DNA of 64,000 nt, from contig NZ_JAPVBH010000001.1 of NCBI RefSeq assembly GCF_026967795.1, forward strand, positions 785,923 through 849,922, written 5' to 3'. Source of the DNA: Modestobacter sp. VKM Ac-2986. GTDB lineage: Bacteria; Actinomycetota; Actinomycetes; Mycobacteriales; Geodermatophilaceae. A program made the position numbers and the translations under genes. Position 1 is the stretch's first letter. Every line of letters begins with the position of its first letter. This document shows positions 37,647 through 45,858 of the stretch, one piece after another. The notes under the pieces were generated by a model, which was not told the DNA's origin, searched no databases, and saw only the letters and a program-made list of their open reading frames with translations.

Positions 37647-38021
37647 ATGGCTCGACTTGCTGGCGTTGACCTCCCCCGCGAGAAGCGGATGGAGATCGCG
37701 CTCACCTACATCTACGGGATCGGGCCGACCTCGGCCAAGGCGACCCTGGCCGCGACGGGCGTCAGCCCGGACCTGCGCGCCAAGGACCTGACCGACGAGG
37801 ACCTGCTCAAGCTGCGCGACTACATCGACGAGCACTTCCGCGTCGAGGGCGACCTGCGCCGTGAGGTGGCCGCCGACATCCGCCGCAAGGTGGAGATCGG
37901 TTGCTACCAGGGACTGCGGCACCGCCGTGGCCTCCCGGTGCACGGGCAGCGCACCAAGACGAACGCGCGCTCGAGCAAGGGCCCGCGCAAGACCATCGCG
38001 GGCAAGAAGAAGGCCCGCTGA
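37647..38021 (+). CDS. rpsM: 30S ribosomal protein S13
   Basis: S13 is 124 residues and bridges the subunits and contacts P-site tRNA. It starts [32 protein letters not shown] is the helix-turn region and [20 protein letters not shown] the conserved tail. It is 14 nt after rpmJ. Confidence 0.97.
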   Translation: MARLAGVDLPREKRMEIALTYIYGIGPTSAKATLAATGVSPDLRAKDLTDEDLLKLRDYIDEHFRVEGDLRREVAADIRRKVEIGCYQGLRHRRGLPVHGQRTKTNARSSKGPRKTIAGKKKAR

Positions 38022-38086
38022 TCCCAGCACGTCGGCGCACCGTCGTTGGTCCGTAGGGCCGGACCGGCGGTGCGCCTGAGCACGAC

Positions 38087-38114
38087 CGTCTCCCCCGCCA
38101 CGGCGGGGGAGACG
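38087..38114 (+). terminator. 13-bp hairpin between rpsM and rpsK
   Basis: CGTCTCCCCCGCC (38087-38099) pairs with GGCGGGGGAGACG (38102-38114) with an AC turn. It lies inside the alpha operon, so read-through must be common. Hairpins in this operon occur after almost every gene. Confidence 0.5.
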
Positions 38115-38149
38115 ACCAGGCCACGAACACAGACTCAGACCGGAGAGAG

Positions 38150-38557
38150 ATGCCTCCCAGGGCTCGCGCGGCAGCTGGCACCAAGAAGGTGCGCCGCAAG
38201 GAGAAGAAGAACGTCGCTCACGGCGCGGCGCACATCAAGAGCACCTTCAACAACACGATCGTGTCGATCACCGACCCCACGGGCAACGTGATCAGCTGGG
38301 CCTCGGCCGGCCACGTCGGGTTCAAGGGCTCGCGCAAGTCCACGCCGTTCGCGGCGCAGATGGCCGCCGAGAGCGCCGCGCGCAAGGCCCAGGAGCACGG
38401 CATGCGCAAGGTCGACGTCTTCGTGAAGGGCCCGGGTTCCGGTCGCGAGACCGCCATCCGCTCCCTGCAGGCCACCGGCCTCGAGGTCGGGCAGATCCAG
38501 GACGTGACGCCGCAGCCGCACAACGGCTGCCGCCCCAAGAAGCGCCGCCGGGTCTGA
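38150..38557 (+). CDS. rpsK: 30S ribosomal protein S11
   Basis: S11 is 135 residues and lines the mRNA exit path with S7. Motifs are [20 protein letters not shown] and [24 protein letters not shown] C-terminus (here [19 protein letters not shown]). GGAGAGAG precedes the ATG. Confidence 0.97.
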   Translation: MPPRARAAAGTKKVRRKEKKNVAHGAAHIKSTFNNTIVSITDPTGNVISWASAGHVGFKGSRKSTPFAAQMAAESAARKAQEHGMRKVDVFVKGPGSGRETAIRSLQATGLEVGQIQDVTPQPHNGCRPKKRRRV

Positions 38558-38592
38558 CCGGTCACTGACGAGACGATCTAGGAGTATTTGAC

Positions 38593-39219
38593 GTGGCCCG
38601 TTACACCGGAGCCGACTGCCGTCTGTGCAGGCGCGAGAAGATGAAGCTGTTCCTCAAGGGCAGCAAGTGCGAGTCCCCGAAGTGCCCGATCGAGATCCGG
38701 CCCTACCCGCCGGGTGAGCACGGTCGTGGCCGCAGCAAGGACAGCGAGTACCTGCTCCAGCTGCGTGAGAAGCAGAAGGCCCGCCGCATCTACGGCGTGC
38801 TGGAGAAGCAGTTCCGCGGTTACTACGAAGAGGCCAACAAGAAGTCGGGCAAGACCGGTGAGGTCCTGCTGCAGATCCTCGAGTCGCGCCTGGACAACGT
38901 GGTCTACCGGGCCGGCTTCGCCGAGTCCCGTGACATGGCCCGCCAGCTGGTGCGCCACGGCCACATCAAGGTGAACGGCCGCAAGGTCGACATCCCGTCC
39001 TACCGCGTGTCCGCGAACGACATCCTCGAGGTGGCTGCGAAGTCCGTCGAGATGGTGCCGTTCCAGCTCGCCCAGGCCAAGGCCGGCTCCCGTCCGGTCC
39101 CGCCGTGGCTCGAGGTCATCTCCTCGCAGCTGAAGGTGCTCGTCCACAACATCCCGGCCCGTCAGGTGATCGACACCCCGGTCCAGGAGCAGTTGATCGT
39201 CGAGCTCTACTCGAAGTGA
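38593..39219 (+). CDS. rpsD: 30S ribosomal protein S4
   Basis: S4 is 208 residues and nucleates 30S assembly at the 5' domain of 16S rRNA. Four cysteines near the N-terminus (C9, C12, C26, C31) form the zinc site of the C+ form. The S4 RNA-binding domain is SRLDNVVYRAGFAESRDMAR, then QLVRHGHIKVNGRKVDIPS. It starts with GTG. Confidence 0.97.
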   Translation: MARYTGADCRLCRREKMKLFLKGSKCESPKCPIEIRPYPPGEHGRGRSKDSEYLLQLREKQKARRIYGVLEKQFRGYYEEANKKSGKTGEVLLQILESRLDNVVYRAGFAESRDMARQLVRHGHIKVNGRKVDIPSYRVSANDILEVAAKSVEMVPFQLAQAKAGSRPVPPWLEVISSQLKVLVHNIPARQVIDTPVQEQLIVELYSK

Positions 39220-39225
39220 CCGATC

Positions 39226-39259
39226 GCCCCGCTCCCGCCGTCTGCGGCGGGGGCGGGGC
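39226..39259 (+). terminator. 15-bp hairpin between rpsD and rpoA
   Basis: GCCCCGCTCCCGCCG (39226-39240) pairs with CGGCGGGGGCGGGGC (39245-39259) including one G-T pair, with a TCTG tetraloop identical to that of the rplL terminator. It starts seven bases after the rpsD stop. Confidence 0.6.
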
Positions 39260-39366
39260 ATCGCTCTGCACCACGGCGGAGCGGGTGGACCGATGTCCGC
39301 CCCGCTGGCACCACCTCCCTCACGGCGTCATATGGCGGTCGCCGGAGGACACGAAGGAGAACCACC

Positions 39367-40434
39367 ATGCTCATCGCACAGCGTCCGACCCTCACCGAGG
39401 AGACCATCGACGCCCAGCGCTCTCGGTTCGTCATCGAGCCGCTGGAGCCGGGCTTCGGTTACACCCTCGGCAACTCGCTGCGTCGCACCCTGCTGTCCTC
39501 GATCCCCGGCGCTGCTGTCACCAGCATCCGCATCGAGGGCACCCTGCACGAGTTCACCACCGTGCCGGGCGTCAAGGAGGACGTCACCGAGATCATCCTG
39601 AACCTCAAGGGCCTCGTGGTCAGCTCCGACTCCGACGAGCCGGTGACCATGTACCTGCGCAAGCAGGGCCCCGGTGAGGTCACCGCCGCCGACATCGCGC
39701 CCCCGGCCGGTGTCGAGGTGCACAACCCCGAGCTGCACATCGCCACGCTGAACGCCAAGGGCCGCCTCGAGGTCGAGCTGGTCGTCGAGCGTGGCCGCGG
39801 CTACGTGCCGGCCACCCAGAACAAGCAGCCCGGCCAGGAGATCGGTCGCATCCCCGTCGACTCGATCTACTCCCCGGTGCTCAAGGTGACCTACGCCGTC
39901 GAGGCCACCCGCGTCGAGCAGCGCACCGACTTCGACCGCCTCGTGGTCGACGTCGAGACCAAGCCGTCGATGGAGCCCCGCGACGCGATCGCCAGCGCCG
40001 GCTCCACCCTGGTGGAGCTGTTCGGCCTGCTGCGCGAGCTGAACGTCGACGCCGAGGGCATCGAGGTCGGGCCCAGCCCGGCCGAGGCCGCCGACATCGC
40101 CAACTTCTCGATGCCGATCGAGGACATGGACCTCACCGTCCGGTCCTACAACTGCCTCAAGCGTGAGGGCGTGCACACCGTCGGGGAGCTCGTCACCCGC
40201 TCGGAGGCCGACCTGCTCGACATCCGCAACTTCGGTGCGAAGTCGATCGACGAGGTCAAGCTCAAGCTCGCCGCCATGGGCCTGGCCCTCAAGGACAGCC
40301 CGCCCGGGTTCGTCCCCACCTCGGTGGAGAGCTACGACGAGGGCTACGAGACCGACGCCTACCAGGGTGACGCGTCCTACGGCGACCCGGCGCAGTTCGA
40401 CGAGGGTTCCTTCCAGGAGACCGAGCAGCTCTGA
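39367..40434 (+). CDS. rpoA: DNA-directed RNA polymerase subunit alpha
   Basis: The alpha subunit, 355 residues, assembles RNA polymerase and contacts activators. The N-terminal domain has [20 protein letters not shown] and the dimerisation segment; the C-terminal domain (about 255-320) has [18 protein letters not shown] with [14 protein letters not shown]. An acidic Tyr/Asp/Glu-rich tail of about 35 residues closes the protein. GAAGGAGA precedes the ATG. Confidence 0.97.
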   Translation: MLIAQRPTLTEETIDAQRSRFVIEPLEPGFGYTLGNSLRRTLLSSIPGAAVTSIRIEGTLHEFTTVPGVKEDVTEIILNLKGLVVSSDSDEPVTMYLRKQGPGEVTAADIAPPAGVEVHNPELHIATLNAKGRLEVELVVERGRGYVPATQNKQPGQEIGRIPVDSIYSPVLKVTYAVEATRVEQRTDFDRLVVDVETKPSMEPRDAIASAGSTLVELFGLLRELNVDAEGIEVGPSPAEAADIANFSMPIEDMDLTVRSYNCLKREGVHTVGELVTRSEADLLDIRNFGAKSIDEVKLKLAAMGLALKDSPPGFVPTSVESYDEGYETDAYQGDASYGDPAQFDEGSFQETEQL

Positions 40435-40439
40435 CAGAC

Positions 40440-40471
40440 GGACCCTGCCGCCCTCCGGGGCGGCAGGGTCC
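40440..40471 (+). terminator. 14-bp hairpin between rpoA and rplQ
   Basis: GGACCCTGCCGCCC (40440-40453) pairs perfectly with GGGCGGCAGGGTCC (40458-40471) around TCCG, six bases after the rpoA stop. It is a simple stem and does not have the nested form of the dispersed palindrome family, although it too begins GGACCC. Confidence 0.6.
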
Positions 40472-40563
40472 CGCCGGGTCCGGCACCGCCGGCACCGGAG
40501 CACCACCCATCAGTGAACGCGCGGCTCGCAGGGACCCTCCCGGCGGCCTGAGGAAGGACCGAC

Positions 40564-41373
40564 ATGCCCACCCCCACAAAGGGCCCCCGTCTCGGCGGGT
40601 CCCCCGCGCACGAGCGGCTGATGCTGGCCAACCTGGCCACCTCGCTGTTCGAGCACGGCCGGATCACCACCACCGAGACCAAGGCCAAGCGGCTCCGCCC
40701 GCTGGCCGAGAAGCTCATCACCTTCGCCAAGCGCGGCGACCTGCACGCGCGTCGTCAGGTGATGACGACGATCCGCGACAAGTCCGTCGTCCACCACCTG
40801 TTCGCCGAGATCGGCCCGCGCTTCGCGGACCGTCCGGGCGGCTACACCCGCATCGTCAAGGTCGGTCCCCGCAAGGGCGACAACGCCCCCATGGCGATCA
40901 TCGAGCTGGTCGAGGGCCAGACCGTGGCGCAGCAGGCCGTCGGCGAGGCCGAGCAGGCCCGCGGCAGCCGGTTCGCCTCCGGTGCCGGCTCCTCCGCCGC
41001 CGCCACGGGTGCCGGGTCCGCCTCGGCTGCCGGTGAGGTCACCGCCGACGCCACCGAGCCGGGTCTCGTCGACACCGACGTGACCACCGGCCCGGGCGGG
41101 GACACCAGCCCCGCCGTCGTCGCCGGGGCCGAGGGCCTCGACGAGGCCGAGGCCGTCGTCACCGACGTCTACAACCCCGACGGCGACCGCCAGGACGACG
41201 GCAGCGTCACCCCGCAGCCGACCGCCGAGAACGCCGCCGTCGTCGACGACCCGACCCTGTCGCCGGAGGTCGCCAACGCGGCCGCCGCCGAGGTCGAGGC
41301 CGCCGAGCTCGGCGACGCCGCCACCGCGGGCCGTCAGGCCCCCGGCGGCGAGCCCGAGGTCGACCCCAAGTGA
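40564..41373 (+). CDS. rplQ: 50S ribosomal protein L17 with very long acidic tail
   Basis: L17 is found at the tunnel exit. The core ([58 protein letters not shown]) ends near residue 118. About 150 further residues, rich in Ala, Glu, Asp, Gly, Thr and Val, extend it to 269, twice the usual size. This tail is the longest of the acidic tails in this window. AGGAAGGA precedes the ATG. Confidence 0.95.
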   Translation: MPTPTKGPRLGGSPAHERLMLANLATSLFEHGRITTTETKAKRLRPLAEKLITFAKRGDLHARRQVMTTIRDKSVVHHLFAEIGPRFADRPGGYTRIVKVGPRKGDNAPMAIIELVEGQTVAQQAVGEAEQARGSRFASGAGSSAAATGAGSASAAGEVTADATEPGLVDTDVTTGPGGDTSPAVVAGAEGLDEAEAVVTDVYNPDGDRQDDGSVTPQPTAENAAVVDDPTLSPEVANAAAAEVEAAELGDAATAGRQAPGGEPEVDPK

Positions 41374-41401
41374 CCTCAGCCGTCTCCTGACGGTCAGCTC
41401 C

Positions 41402-42268
41402 GTGGAGCACCTGAACGCCGACGAGCCCGCCACCGACACCGGTGGCGGGCTCGTCCGCGTCCGCCTGGAGGTCTCCTACGACGGGACGGCGTTGCACGGC
41501 TGGGCCCGCCAGCCCGGTCAGCGCACCGTGCAGGGGGAGCTGGAGCTGGGGCTCGCGACGGTGCTGCGCCGCGACGTCGACCTCACCGTGGCCGGCCGCA
41601 CCGACGCCGGGGTGCACGCCACCGGGCAGGTGGCACACGCCGACCTGCCGGCAGAGCTGCTGGAGCAGCACGCGGGCAAGCTGCTGCGCCGGCTGCGCGG
41701 GGTCCTGCCCGCCGACATCGCCGTGACCGGGGTGCAGGTGGTCAGCCCGGACTTCGACGCCCGGTTCGCCGCCCTCCGGCGTCACTACGTCTACCGGCTC
41801 ACCGACGCCGAGTCCGGCCCCCCGCCGCTGCGGCGTGCGGACACCGCCGCGTGGGGCCGCCGCCTGGACGCCGGCCGCATGCGGGTCGCCGCCGCCCTGT
41901 TGCTGGGGCAGCAGGACTTCGCCGCGTACTGCCGGCGGCGCGAGGGCGCCACGACCATCCGCACACTGCTGCAGCTCGACGTCGAGCGGCACGGCGAGGT
42001 CATCGAGATCCGTGCGTCGGCGGACGCGTTCTGCCACTCGATGGTGCGCAGCCTGGTCGGCGCGCTCATCGCCGTGGGCGAGGGACGGCGTGAGCCCGGC
42101 TGGCCGGCGTCCCTGCTGTCGCTGACCAGCCGCGCCAACGACGTCCCGGTCGCCCCGGCCGGCGGGCTGACCCTCGTCCGGGTCGACTACCCCGAGGAGT
42201 CGCAGCTCGCCGCCCGGGCGCTGGTCACCCGGGCCAAGCGCGCCGCGGACACGGATCCGGCCCCCTGA
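41402..42268 (+). CDS. truA: tRNA pseudouridine(38-40) synthase
   Basis: TruA makes pseudouridine at positions 38-40 of tRNA anticodon arms. It has 288 residues from the GTG at 41402. The catalytic Asp is D68 in [13 protein letters not shown], and [16 protein letters not shown] and [19 protein letters not shown] are family motifs. About 17 residues before [13 protein letters not shown] are variable, so the start could be slightly later. The stop codon lies within a palindrome shared with the next, convergent gene. Confidence 0.94.
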   Translation: MEHLNADEPATDTGGGLVRVRLEVSYDGTALHGWARQPGQRTVQGELELGLATVLRRDVDLTVAGRTDAGVHATGQVAHADLPAELLEQHAGKLLRRLRGVLPADIAVTGVQVVSPDFDARFAALRRHYVYRLTDAESGPPPLRRADTAAWGRRLDAGRMRVAAALLLGQQDFAAYCRRREGATTIRTLLQLDVERHGEVIEIRASADAFCHSMVRSLVGALIAVGEGRREPGWPASLLSLTSRANDVPVAPAGGLTLVRVDYPEESQLAARALVTRAKRAADTDPAP

Positions 42269-42282
42269 CGGCCCGTCAGGGG
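42262..42282. terminator. Palindrome encoding both stop codons of truA and the convergent SDR gene
   Basis: CCCCTGACGG (42262-42271) and CCGTCAGGGG (42273-42282) flank a single C. The TGA of truA (42266-42268) is in the left arm and the TGA of the minus-strand gene (complement of 42276-42278) is in the right arm. Both proteins therefore end in Pro followed by the same CCC-TGA-CGG. It should act as a bidirectional terminator. Confidence 0.75.
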
Positions 42283-42941
42283 AGCGCGGCGACCGCCTCG
42301 GTCACCGGGGTGTCACCGGACAGCAGTTCGACCACCAGGCCGTCCTTGGGGTGGTCCAGCAGCTCCAGCAGGACGGCGGCGACGTCGTCGCGGGGCACCT
42401 GCCCGTGCTCGGTGAGGTGCTCGAGCCGTACCCGGCCGGTGCCGGGGTCGTCGGTCAGGCCACCGGGCCGCACCACCATCGGCGCCAGCCCCGAGCGGGA
42501 CAGCACGTCCTCCTCGGCGGCGAGCTTGGCGCGCAGGTAGGCGACGAAGACCTCGTCCACGCCCTCGGGGGTGGCCCCGCCGGCTACCTGCTCGACGCCC
42601 ATCGAGGACACGAGCAGGTAGGGGCGCACCCCGGCGGCCTCCGCGGCCCGGGCCAGCAGGACGGCGGCACCGCGGTCGACGGTGTCCTTGCGGGCGATGC
42701 CGCTGTTCGGGCCACCGCCCGCGGCGAAGACCACCGCGTCGGCGCCGGACACGACGGCGGTGACCTCCTCGACCGAGGCCTGCTCCAGGTCGAGCACGAC
42801 CGGCTCGACGCCGTCGGCCTCGAGGTCGGCGCGGTGGTCGGGGTTGCGGACGACGCCGACGGCGGTGTCCCCCCGGCCGCTGAGCAGCCGGCCGAGGCGG
42901 CGGGCGATCTGTCCATGGGCTCCTGCGATGACGACGCGCAT
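42276..42941 (-). CDS. NAD(P)-binding SDR-type (atypical, NmrA/YwnB-like) protein
   Basis: The product is a 221-residue Rossmann-fold protein. The nucleotide motif [14 protein letters not shown] is at the N-terminus, [11 protein letters not shown] and [10 protein letters not shown] follow, and [13 protein letters not shown] marks the C-terminal part. The Tyr-x3-Lys pair of classical SDR enzymes appears only weakly as [10 protein letters not shown]. It is likely a redox-sensing or reductase-like atypical SDR; the substrate is unknown. It lies nine bases downstream of mobA on the same strand. Confidence 0.85.
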   Translation of the reverse strand: MRVVIAGAHGQIARRLGRLLSGRGDTAVGVVRNPDHRADLEADGVEPVVLDLEQASVEEVTAVVSGADAVVFAAGGGPNSGIARKDTVDRGAAVLLARAAEAAGVRPYLLVSSMGVEQVAGGATPEGVDEVFVAYLRAKLAAEEDVLSRSGLAPMVVRPGGLTDDPGTGRVRLEHLTEHGQVPRDDVAAVLLELLDHPKDGLVVELLSGDTPVTEAVAALP

Positions 42942-42950
42942 GCCCGGCGT

Positions 42951-43562
42951 CTACCCGACGGTGGGCCCCGGCAGTCGCGCGTCGGCCGCGGTGCGCGCCC
43001 GGGCCAGCTCGGCCGGGGTGTCGCAGTCGGTCCACGGCGCCGGCTCACCGGCTCGGACCACCGGGAGGTGCCGCGTGACCGTCAGCGGGGCCAGCAGCCC
43101 GCGCAGTGGTGCGTGTGGCCGCGCCCCGGCCGAGGCCGCGCGCAGCGACGCCGTCCGCCAGACGCCGAGCAGGAGCTGGTCGCGCCCGGTCCCGTCGACC
43201 ACGAGCACCCCGTCCCCGGTGAGCCGTTCCCGCAGCTGGTCGACCAGGTCGCGGGTCACGAACGGCAGGTCGGCGGCCAGCACCGCGACCACCTCGGTCC
43301 CCGGCGACACGGCGGCCAGACCCGCGGCCAGCGCCGGCACCGGCCCGCCGCCCGGCGGGGTCTCCCGGACCAGCAGGACGCCGTCCGGGACCGGCTGCGA
43401 CGGGCCGACGACGACGCGCTGCACCGCGCCCTCGACCGCGTCGAGCACGGTCGCGAGCATGGTGCGTCCACCGACGTCCAGCTGCGGCTTGGCCTGCCCG
43501 CCGAGCCGGGCCGACCGGCCACCGGCGAGGACGACGGCGGCGAAGGGCGGCAACGGGCTCAT
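42951..43562 (-). CDS. mobA: Molybdenum cofactor guanylyltransferase
   Basis: MobA joins GMP to Mo-molybdopterin to form the MGD cofactor used by formate dehydrogenases and related enzymes. The 203-residue protein has the nucleotidyltransferase motif [17 protein letters not shown], the metal-binding VLAADLPFV and the [13 protein letters not shown] end. The ATG at 43562 has no ribosome-binding site, but TACCGT lies 7 bp upstream, suggesting a leaderless mRNA. It is divergent from fdhD, which matures Mo-dependent formate dehydrogenase. Confidence 0.88.
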   Translation of the reverse strand: MSPLPPFAAVVLAGGRSARLGGQAKPQLDVGGRTMLATVLDAVEGAVQRVVVGPSQPVPDGVLLVRETPPGGGPVPALAAGLAAVSPGTEVVAVLAADLPFVTRDLVDQLRERLTGDGVLVVDGTGRDQLLLGVWRTASLRAASAGARPHAPLRGLLAPLTVTRHLPVVRAGEPAPWTDCDTPAELARARTAADARLPGPTVG

Positions 43563-43569
43563 GCGGGGA

Positions 43570-43575
43570 ACGGTA
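43570..43575 (-). promoter_or_regulatory. Leaderless -10 box of mobA
   Basis: On the minus strand TACCGT occupies 43575-43570, leaving seven bases to the mobA ATG at 43562. The RNA would begin at or next to the start codon. Confidence 0.5.
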
Positions 43576-43591
43576 GGGCGCGCGTGGTGAG

Positions 43592-43597
43592 TACCGT
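43592..43597 (+). promoter_or_regulatory. Leaderless -10 box of fdhD
   Basis: TACCGT lies seven bases before the GTG at 43605, the mirror image of the mobA arrangement on the other strand. The two -10 boxes are identical and only 16 bp apart. Confidence 0.5.
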
Positions 43598-43604
43598 CGG
43601 CCGC

Positions 43605-44435
43605 GTGGGACGAGTGACCAGCCGCACCCCGGTGCTGCGCATCCGTGGAGCAGTGCACACCCGTCGGCCGGACACGGTCGCCTCCGAGGAACCGCTGGAG
43701 ATCCGTCTCGACGGCACCCCGCTCGCGGTGACCATGCGGACGCCGGGTGACGACTTCGACCTGGTGCACGGCTTCCTCACCACCGAGGGGGTCATCTCCT
43801 CGGCCGCCGACATCGCCGGGCTGCGCTACTGCAACTCCACCGACGACGAGGGCCGCAACACCTACAACGTCGTCGACGTCGACCTCGCCCCCGGGGTGGA
43901 GGCGCCGGACACCGCGCTGGACCGGAACTTCTACACGACCAGCTCCTGCGGGGTCTGCGGCAAGGCCAGCATCGACGCGATCCGCACCAAGACCGCCTAC
44001 GACGTCGCCGCCGACGACACCCGGCTGACCCTGGAGACGCTGCTGGCGCTCCCGGACCGGCTGCGCGCCGAGCAGCAGGTGTTCGACAAGACCGGTGGGC
44101 TGCACGCCGCCGGGCTGTTCAGCGCGGCGGGGGAGCTCGTCGCGCTCCGCGAGGACGTCGGCCGGCACAACGCCGTGGACAAGGTCGTGGGCGACGCCGT
44201 CCGCGAGGGCCGGGTGCCGCTGGCCGGGCACGTGCTGATGGTCAGCGGGCGGTCGTCGTTCGAGCTGACCCAGAAGGCCGCGATGGCCGCCGTCCCGGTG
44301 CTCGCCGCGGTGTCGGCGCCGAGCTCCCTGGCCGTGGAGCTGGCCCAGGAGGTCGGCATCACGCTCGTCGGGTTCCTCCGCGGCGACGGCTGCAACGTCT
44401 ACACCCACCCCGAGCGGCTGGTCCTGCCCGAGTAG
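43605..44435 (+). CDS. fdhD: Formate dehydrogenase accessory sulfurtransferase FdhD
   Basis: FdhD moves sulfur from a cysteine desulfurase to the molybdenum cofactor and is needed for formate dehydrogenase activity. The 276-residue protein has the catalytic C115-x2-C118 in [23 protein letters not shown] start (here [18 protein letters not shown]) and [13 protein letters not shown]. The GTG at 43605 gives the family start MGRVTSRTP and is placed seven bases after a -10 box. The stop is one base from the stop of a convergent hypothetical gene. Confidence 0.94.
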   Translation: MGRVTSRTPVLRIRGAVHTRRPDTVASEEPLEIRLDGTPLAVTMRTPGDDFDLVHGFLTTEGVISSAADIAGLRYCNSTDDEGRNTYNVVDVDLAPGVEAPDTALDRNFYTTSSCGVCGKASIDAIRTKTAYDVAADDTRLTLETLLALPDRLRAEQQVFDKTGGLHAAGLFSAAGELVALREDVGRHNAVDKVVGDAVREGRVPLAGHVLMVSGRSSFELTQKAAMAAVPVLAAVSAPSSLAVELAQEVGITLVGFLRGDGCNVYTHPERLVLPE

Positions 44436-44436
44436 G

Positions 44437-44835
44437 TCAGTCGGGGAAGCGCGTCCCGGCTGCGTCGTACAGGTCGATCCGGTGCACGTCCAGGCGCCGC
44501 GGGTACACCAGCACGGCGACCCGGACGTCGGTGCGGTCGGGCAGGGCGTGCAGTCGCAGGTCCTCCCGGGTGCCGTCGGACAGGCGCACCACCACGGCCC
44601 GCACGTCGGCCCGGGCGCTGACGATCAGCGTGCTCGGTCCGGTGTCGTCGCTCCCCGTCGTCAGCTGGACCCGGTCGGTCTGCGGCTGCTGCTCCAGGAC
44701 GCACCCGGTGCCCCAGCAGCGGTGGCCACCGGCCGTGGTGACGTCGACCCCGACGTGGCGGCCGGGCGGACGGGGCTCGCTGGTCAGCGTCCAGTGGTCG
44801 GCGTCGGTCGTCCAGCCGGTCGCGAGCACGTCCAC
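44437..44835 (-). CDS. Hypothetical protein
   Basis: The product is a 132-residue protein I do not recognise. It starts with GTG and reads MDVLATGWTTDADHWTL. Composition suggests a soluble beta-rich domain: alternating hydrophobic strands such as RVAVLVYPRRLDVHRIDLY near the C-terminus, no signal peptide and no membrane helix. Two cysteines lie at GGHRCWGTGCVLEQ. It is 52 nt downstream of moaB on the same strand, and its stop is one base from the fdhD stop. GACACT seven bases before the start could be a leaderless -10 box. Confidence 0.65.
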   Translation of the reverse strand: MDVLATGWTTDADHWTLTSEPRPPGRHVGVDVTTAGGHRCWGTGCVLEQQPQTDRVQLTTGSDDTGPSTLIVSARADVRAVVVRLSDGTREDLRLHALPDRTDVRVAVLVYPRRLDVHRIDLYDAAGTRFPD

Positions 44836-44887
44836 GGGAGGCAGTGTCGCGTGCGGCGGCCGGCCGGGGGAGTCCCCGGCGCGCGGG

Positions 44888-45388
44888 TCAGCCGGTGTGG
44901 TCGCCGCCGCGGAGCTGGCTGACCACGTGCGGCAGCAGCGGGCCGAGCACCGCCAGCCCGTCGCGCACCCCGCCGGTGGAGCCGGGCAGGTTGACGATCA
45001 GCGTGCGCCCGGCCGTGCCGGCCACACCGCGGGACAGCACCGCGGTGGGCACCGACGGCTCGCCGAACCGGCGCACCGCCTCGGCCAGCCCCGGGGCGTC
45101 GCGCTCCAGCACCGCCCGGGTCGCCTCGGGCGTGACGTCGGTGGGGGACAGGCCCGTGCCACCGGTGGTCAGGACGACGTCGGCACCGCCGGCGACCGCT
45201 GCCCGCAGCACCTCGGTGAGCGCGGCGACGTCGTCGGGGCGCACGTGCGGGCCCTCGACGTCGAACCCGAGCTCGCGCAGCCCCTCGGCGAGGACCTGAC
45301 CGCTGCGGTCCTCGTAGACCCCGGCGGAGGCCCGGTTGGACGCGGTGACGACGACGGCGCGGGCGCCGGCGGGCAGCTCGGCGCTCAT
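44888..45388 (-). CDS. moaB: Molybdopterin adenylyltransferase family protein (MoaB/Mog)
   Basis: MoaB/Mog proteins adenylate molybdopterin before metal insertion. The 166-residue protein has the molybdopterin-binding fold: TASNRASAGVYEDRSG, then DVVLTTGGTGLSPTDVTPEA and VNLPGSTGGVRDGL. The ATG overlaps the moaC stop as ATGA, giving a coupled moeA-moaC-moaB minus-strand operon. Confidence 0.92.
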   Translation of the reverse strand: MSAELPAGARAVVVTASNRASAGVYEDRSGQVLAEGLRELGFDVEGPHVRPDDVAALTEVLRAAVAGGADVVLTTGGTGLSPTDVTPEATRAVLERDAPGLAEAVRRFGEPSVPTAVLSRGVAGTAGRTLIVNLPGSTGGVRDGLAVLGPLLPHVVSQLRGGDHTG

Positions 45389-45858
45389 CGGACCCAGTCG
45401 CCCTTCTTGCCGCCGGACTTCGCCAGCAGCCGGACGTCGGTGACCGTCGCCCGCGGGTCGACCGCCTTGACCATGTCGATCACGGTGAGCCCGGCGACGG
45501 CGACCGACGTCAGCGCCTCCATCTCCACCCCCGTGCGGTCGGCGGTGCGGGCCGTGGCGGTGATCTCCACCGCCTCGTCGGTCACCTCGAGGTCGACGGT
45601 CACGCCGTGCAGCGCGATCGGGTGGCACAGCGGGATCAGGTCCGGCGTCCGCTTGGCCCCGGCGATGCCGGCGATCCGGGCGACGGCGATCGCGTCGCCC
45701 TTCGGCACGCCCTCACCGCGCAGCAGCGCGACCACCTCGGGGCTGACCAGCACCCGGCCCGCGGCGGTGGCGACCCGGGGCGTGACCGCCTTGGCGGTCA
45801 CGTCGACCATCCGGGCGGCGCCGGAGGCGTCGAGGTGGGTCAGACGCGGTTCGGTCAC
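45385..45858 (-). CDS. moaC: Cyclic pyranopterin monophosphate synthase accessory protein MoaC
   Basis: MoaC works with MoaA to convert GTP into cyclic pyranopterin monophosphate, the first step of molybdenum cofactor synthesis. The 157-residue protein has AARMVDVTAKAVTPR, the active-site segment KRTPDLIPLCHPIAL and GVEMEALTSVAVAGLTVIDM. The ends overlap moeA and moaB by four bases each. moaA is not in this window. Confidence 0.95.
   Translation of the reverse strand: MTEPRLTHLDASGAARMVDVTAKAVTPRVATAAGRVLVSPEVVALLRGEGVPKGDAIAVARIAGIAGAKRTPDLIPLCHPIALHGVTVDLEVTDEAVEITATARTADRTGVEMEALTSVAVAGLTVIDMVKAVDPRATVTDVRLLAKSGGKKGDWVR

Noticed and set aside
40440..40471. Seventh copy of the dispersed palindrome after rpoA
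   Set aside because: It begins GGACCC and follows a stop codon, but is a single simple stem without the bulged A or the inner CGAGC/GCTCG core.
42351..43604. Upstream extension of the fdhD frame
   Set aside because: It overlaps mobA and the SDR gene antisense; family start and -10 box favour 43605.
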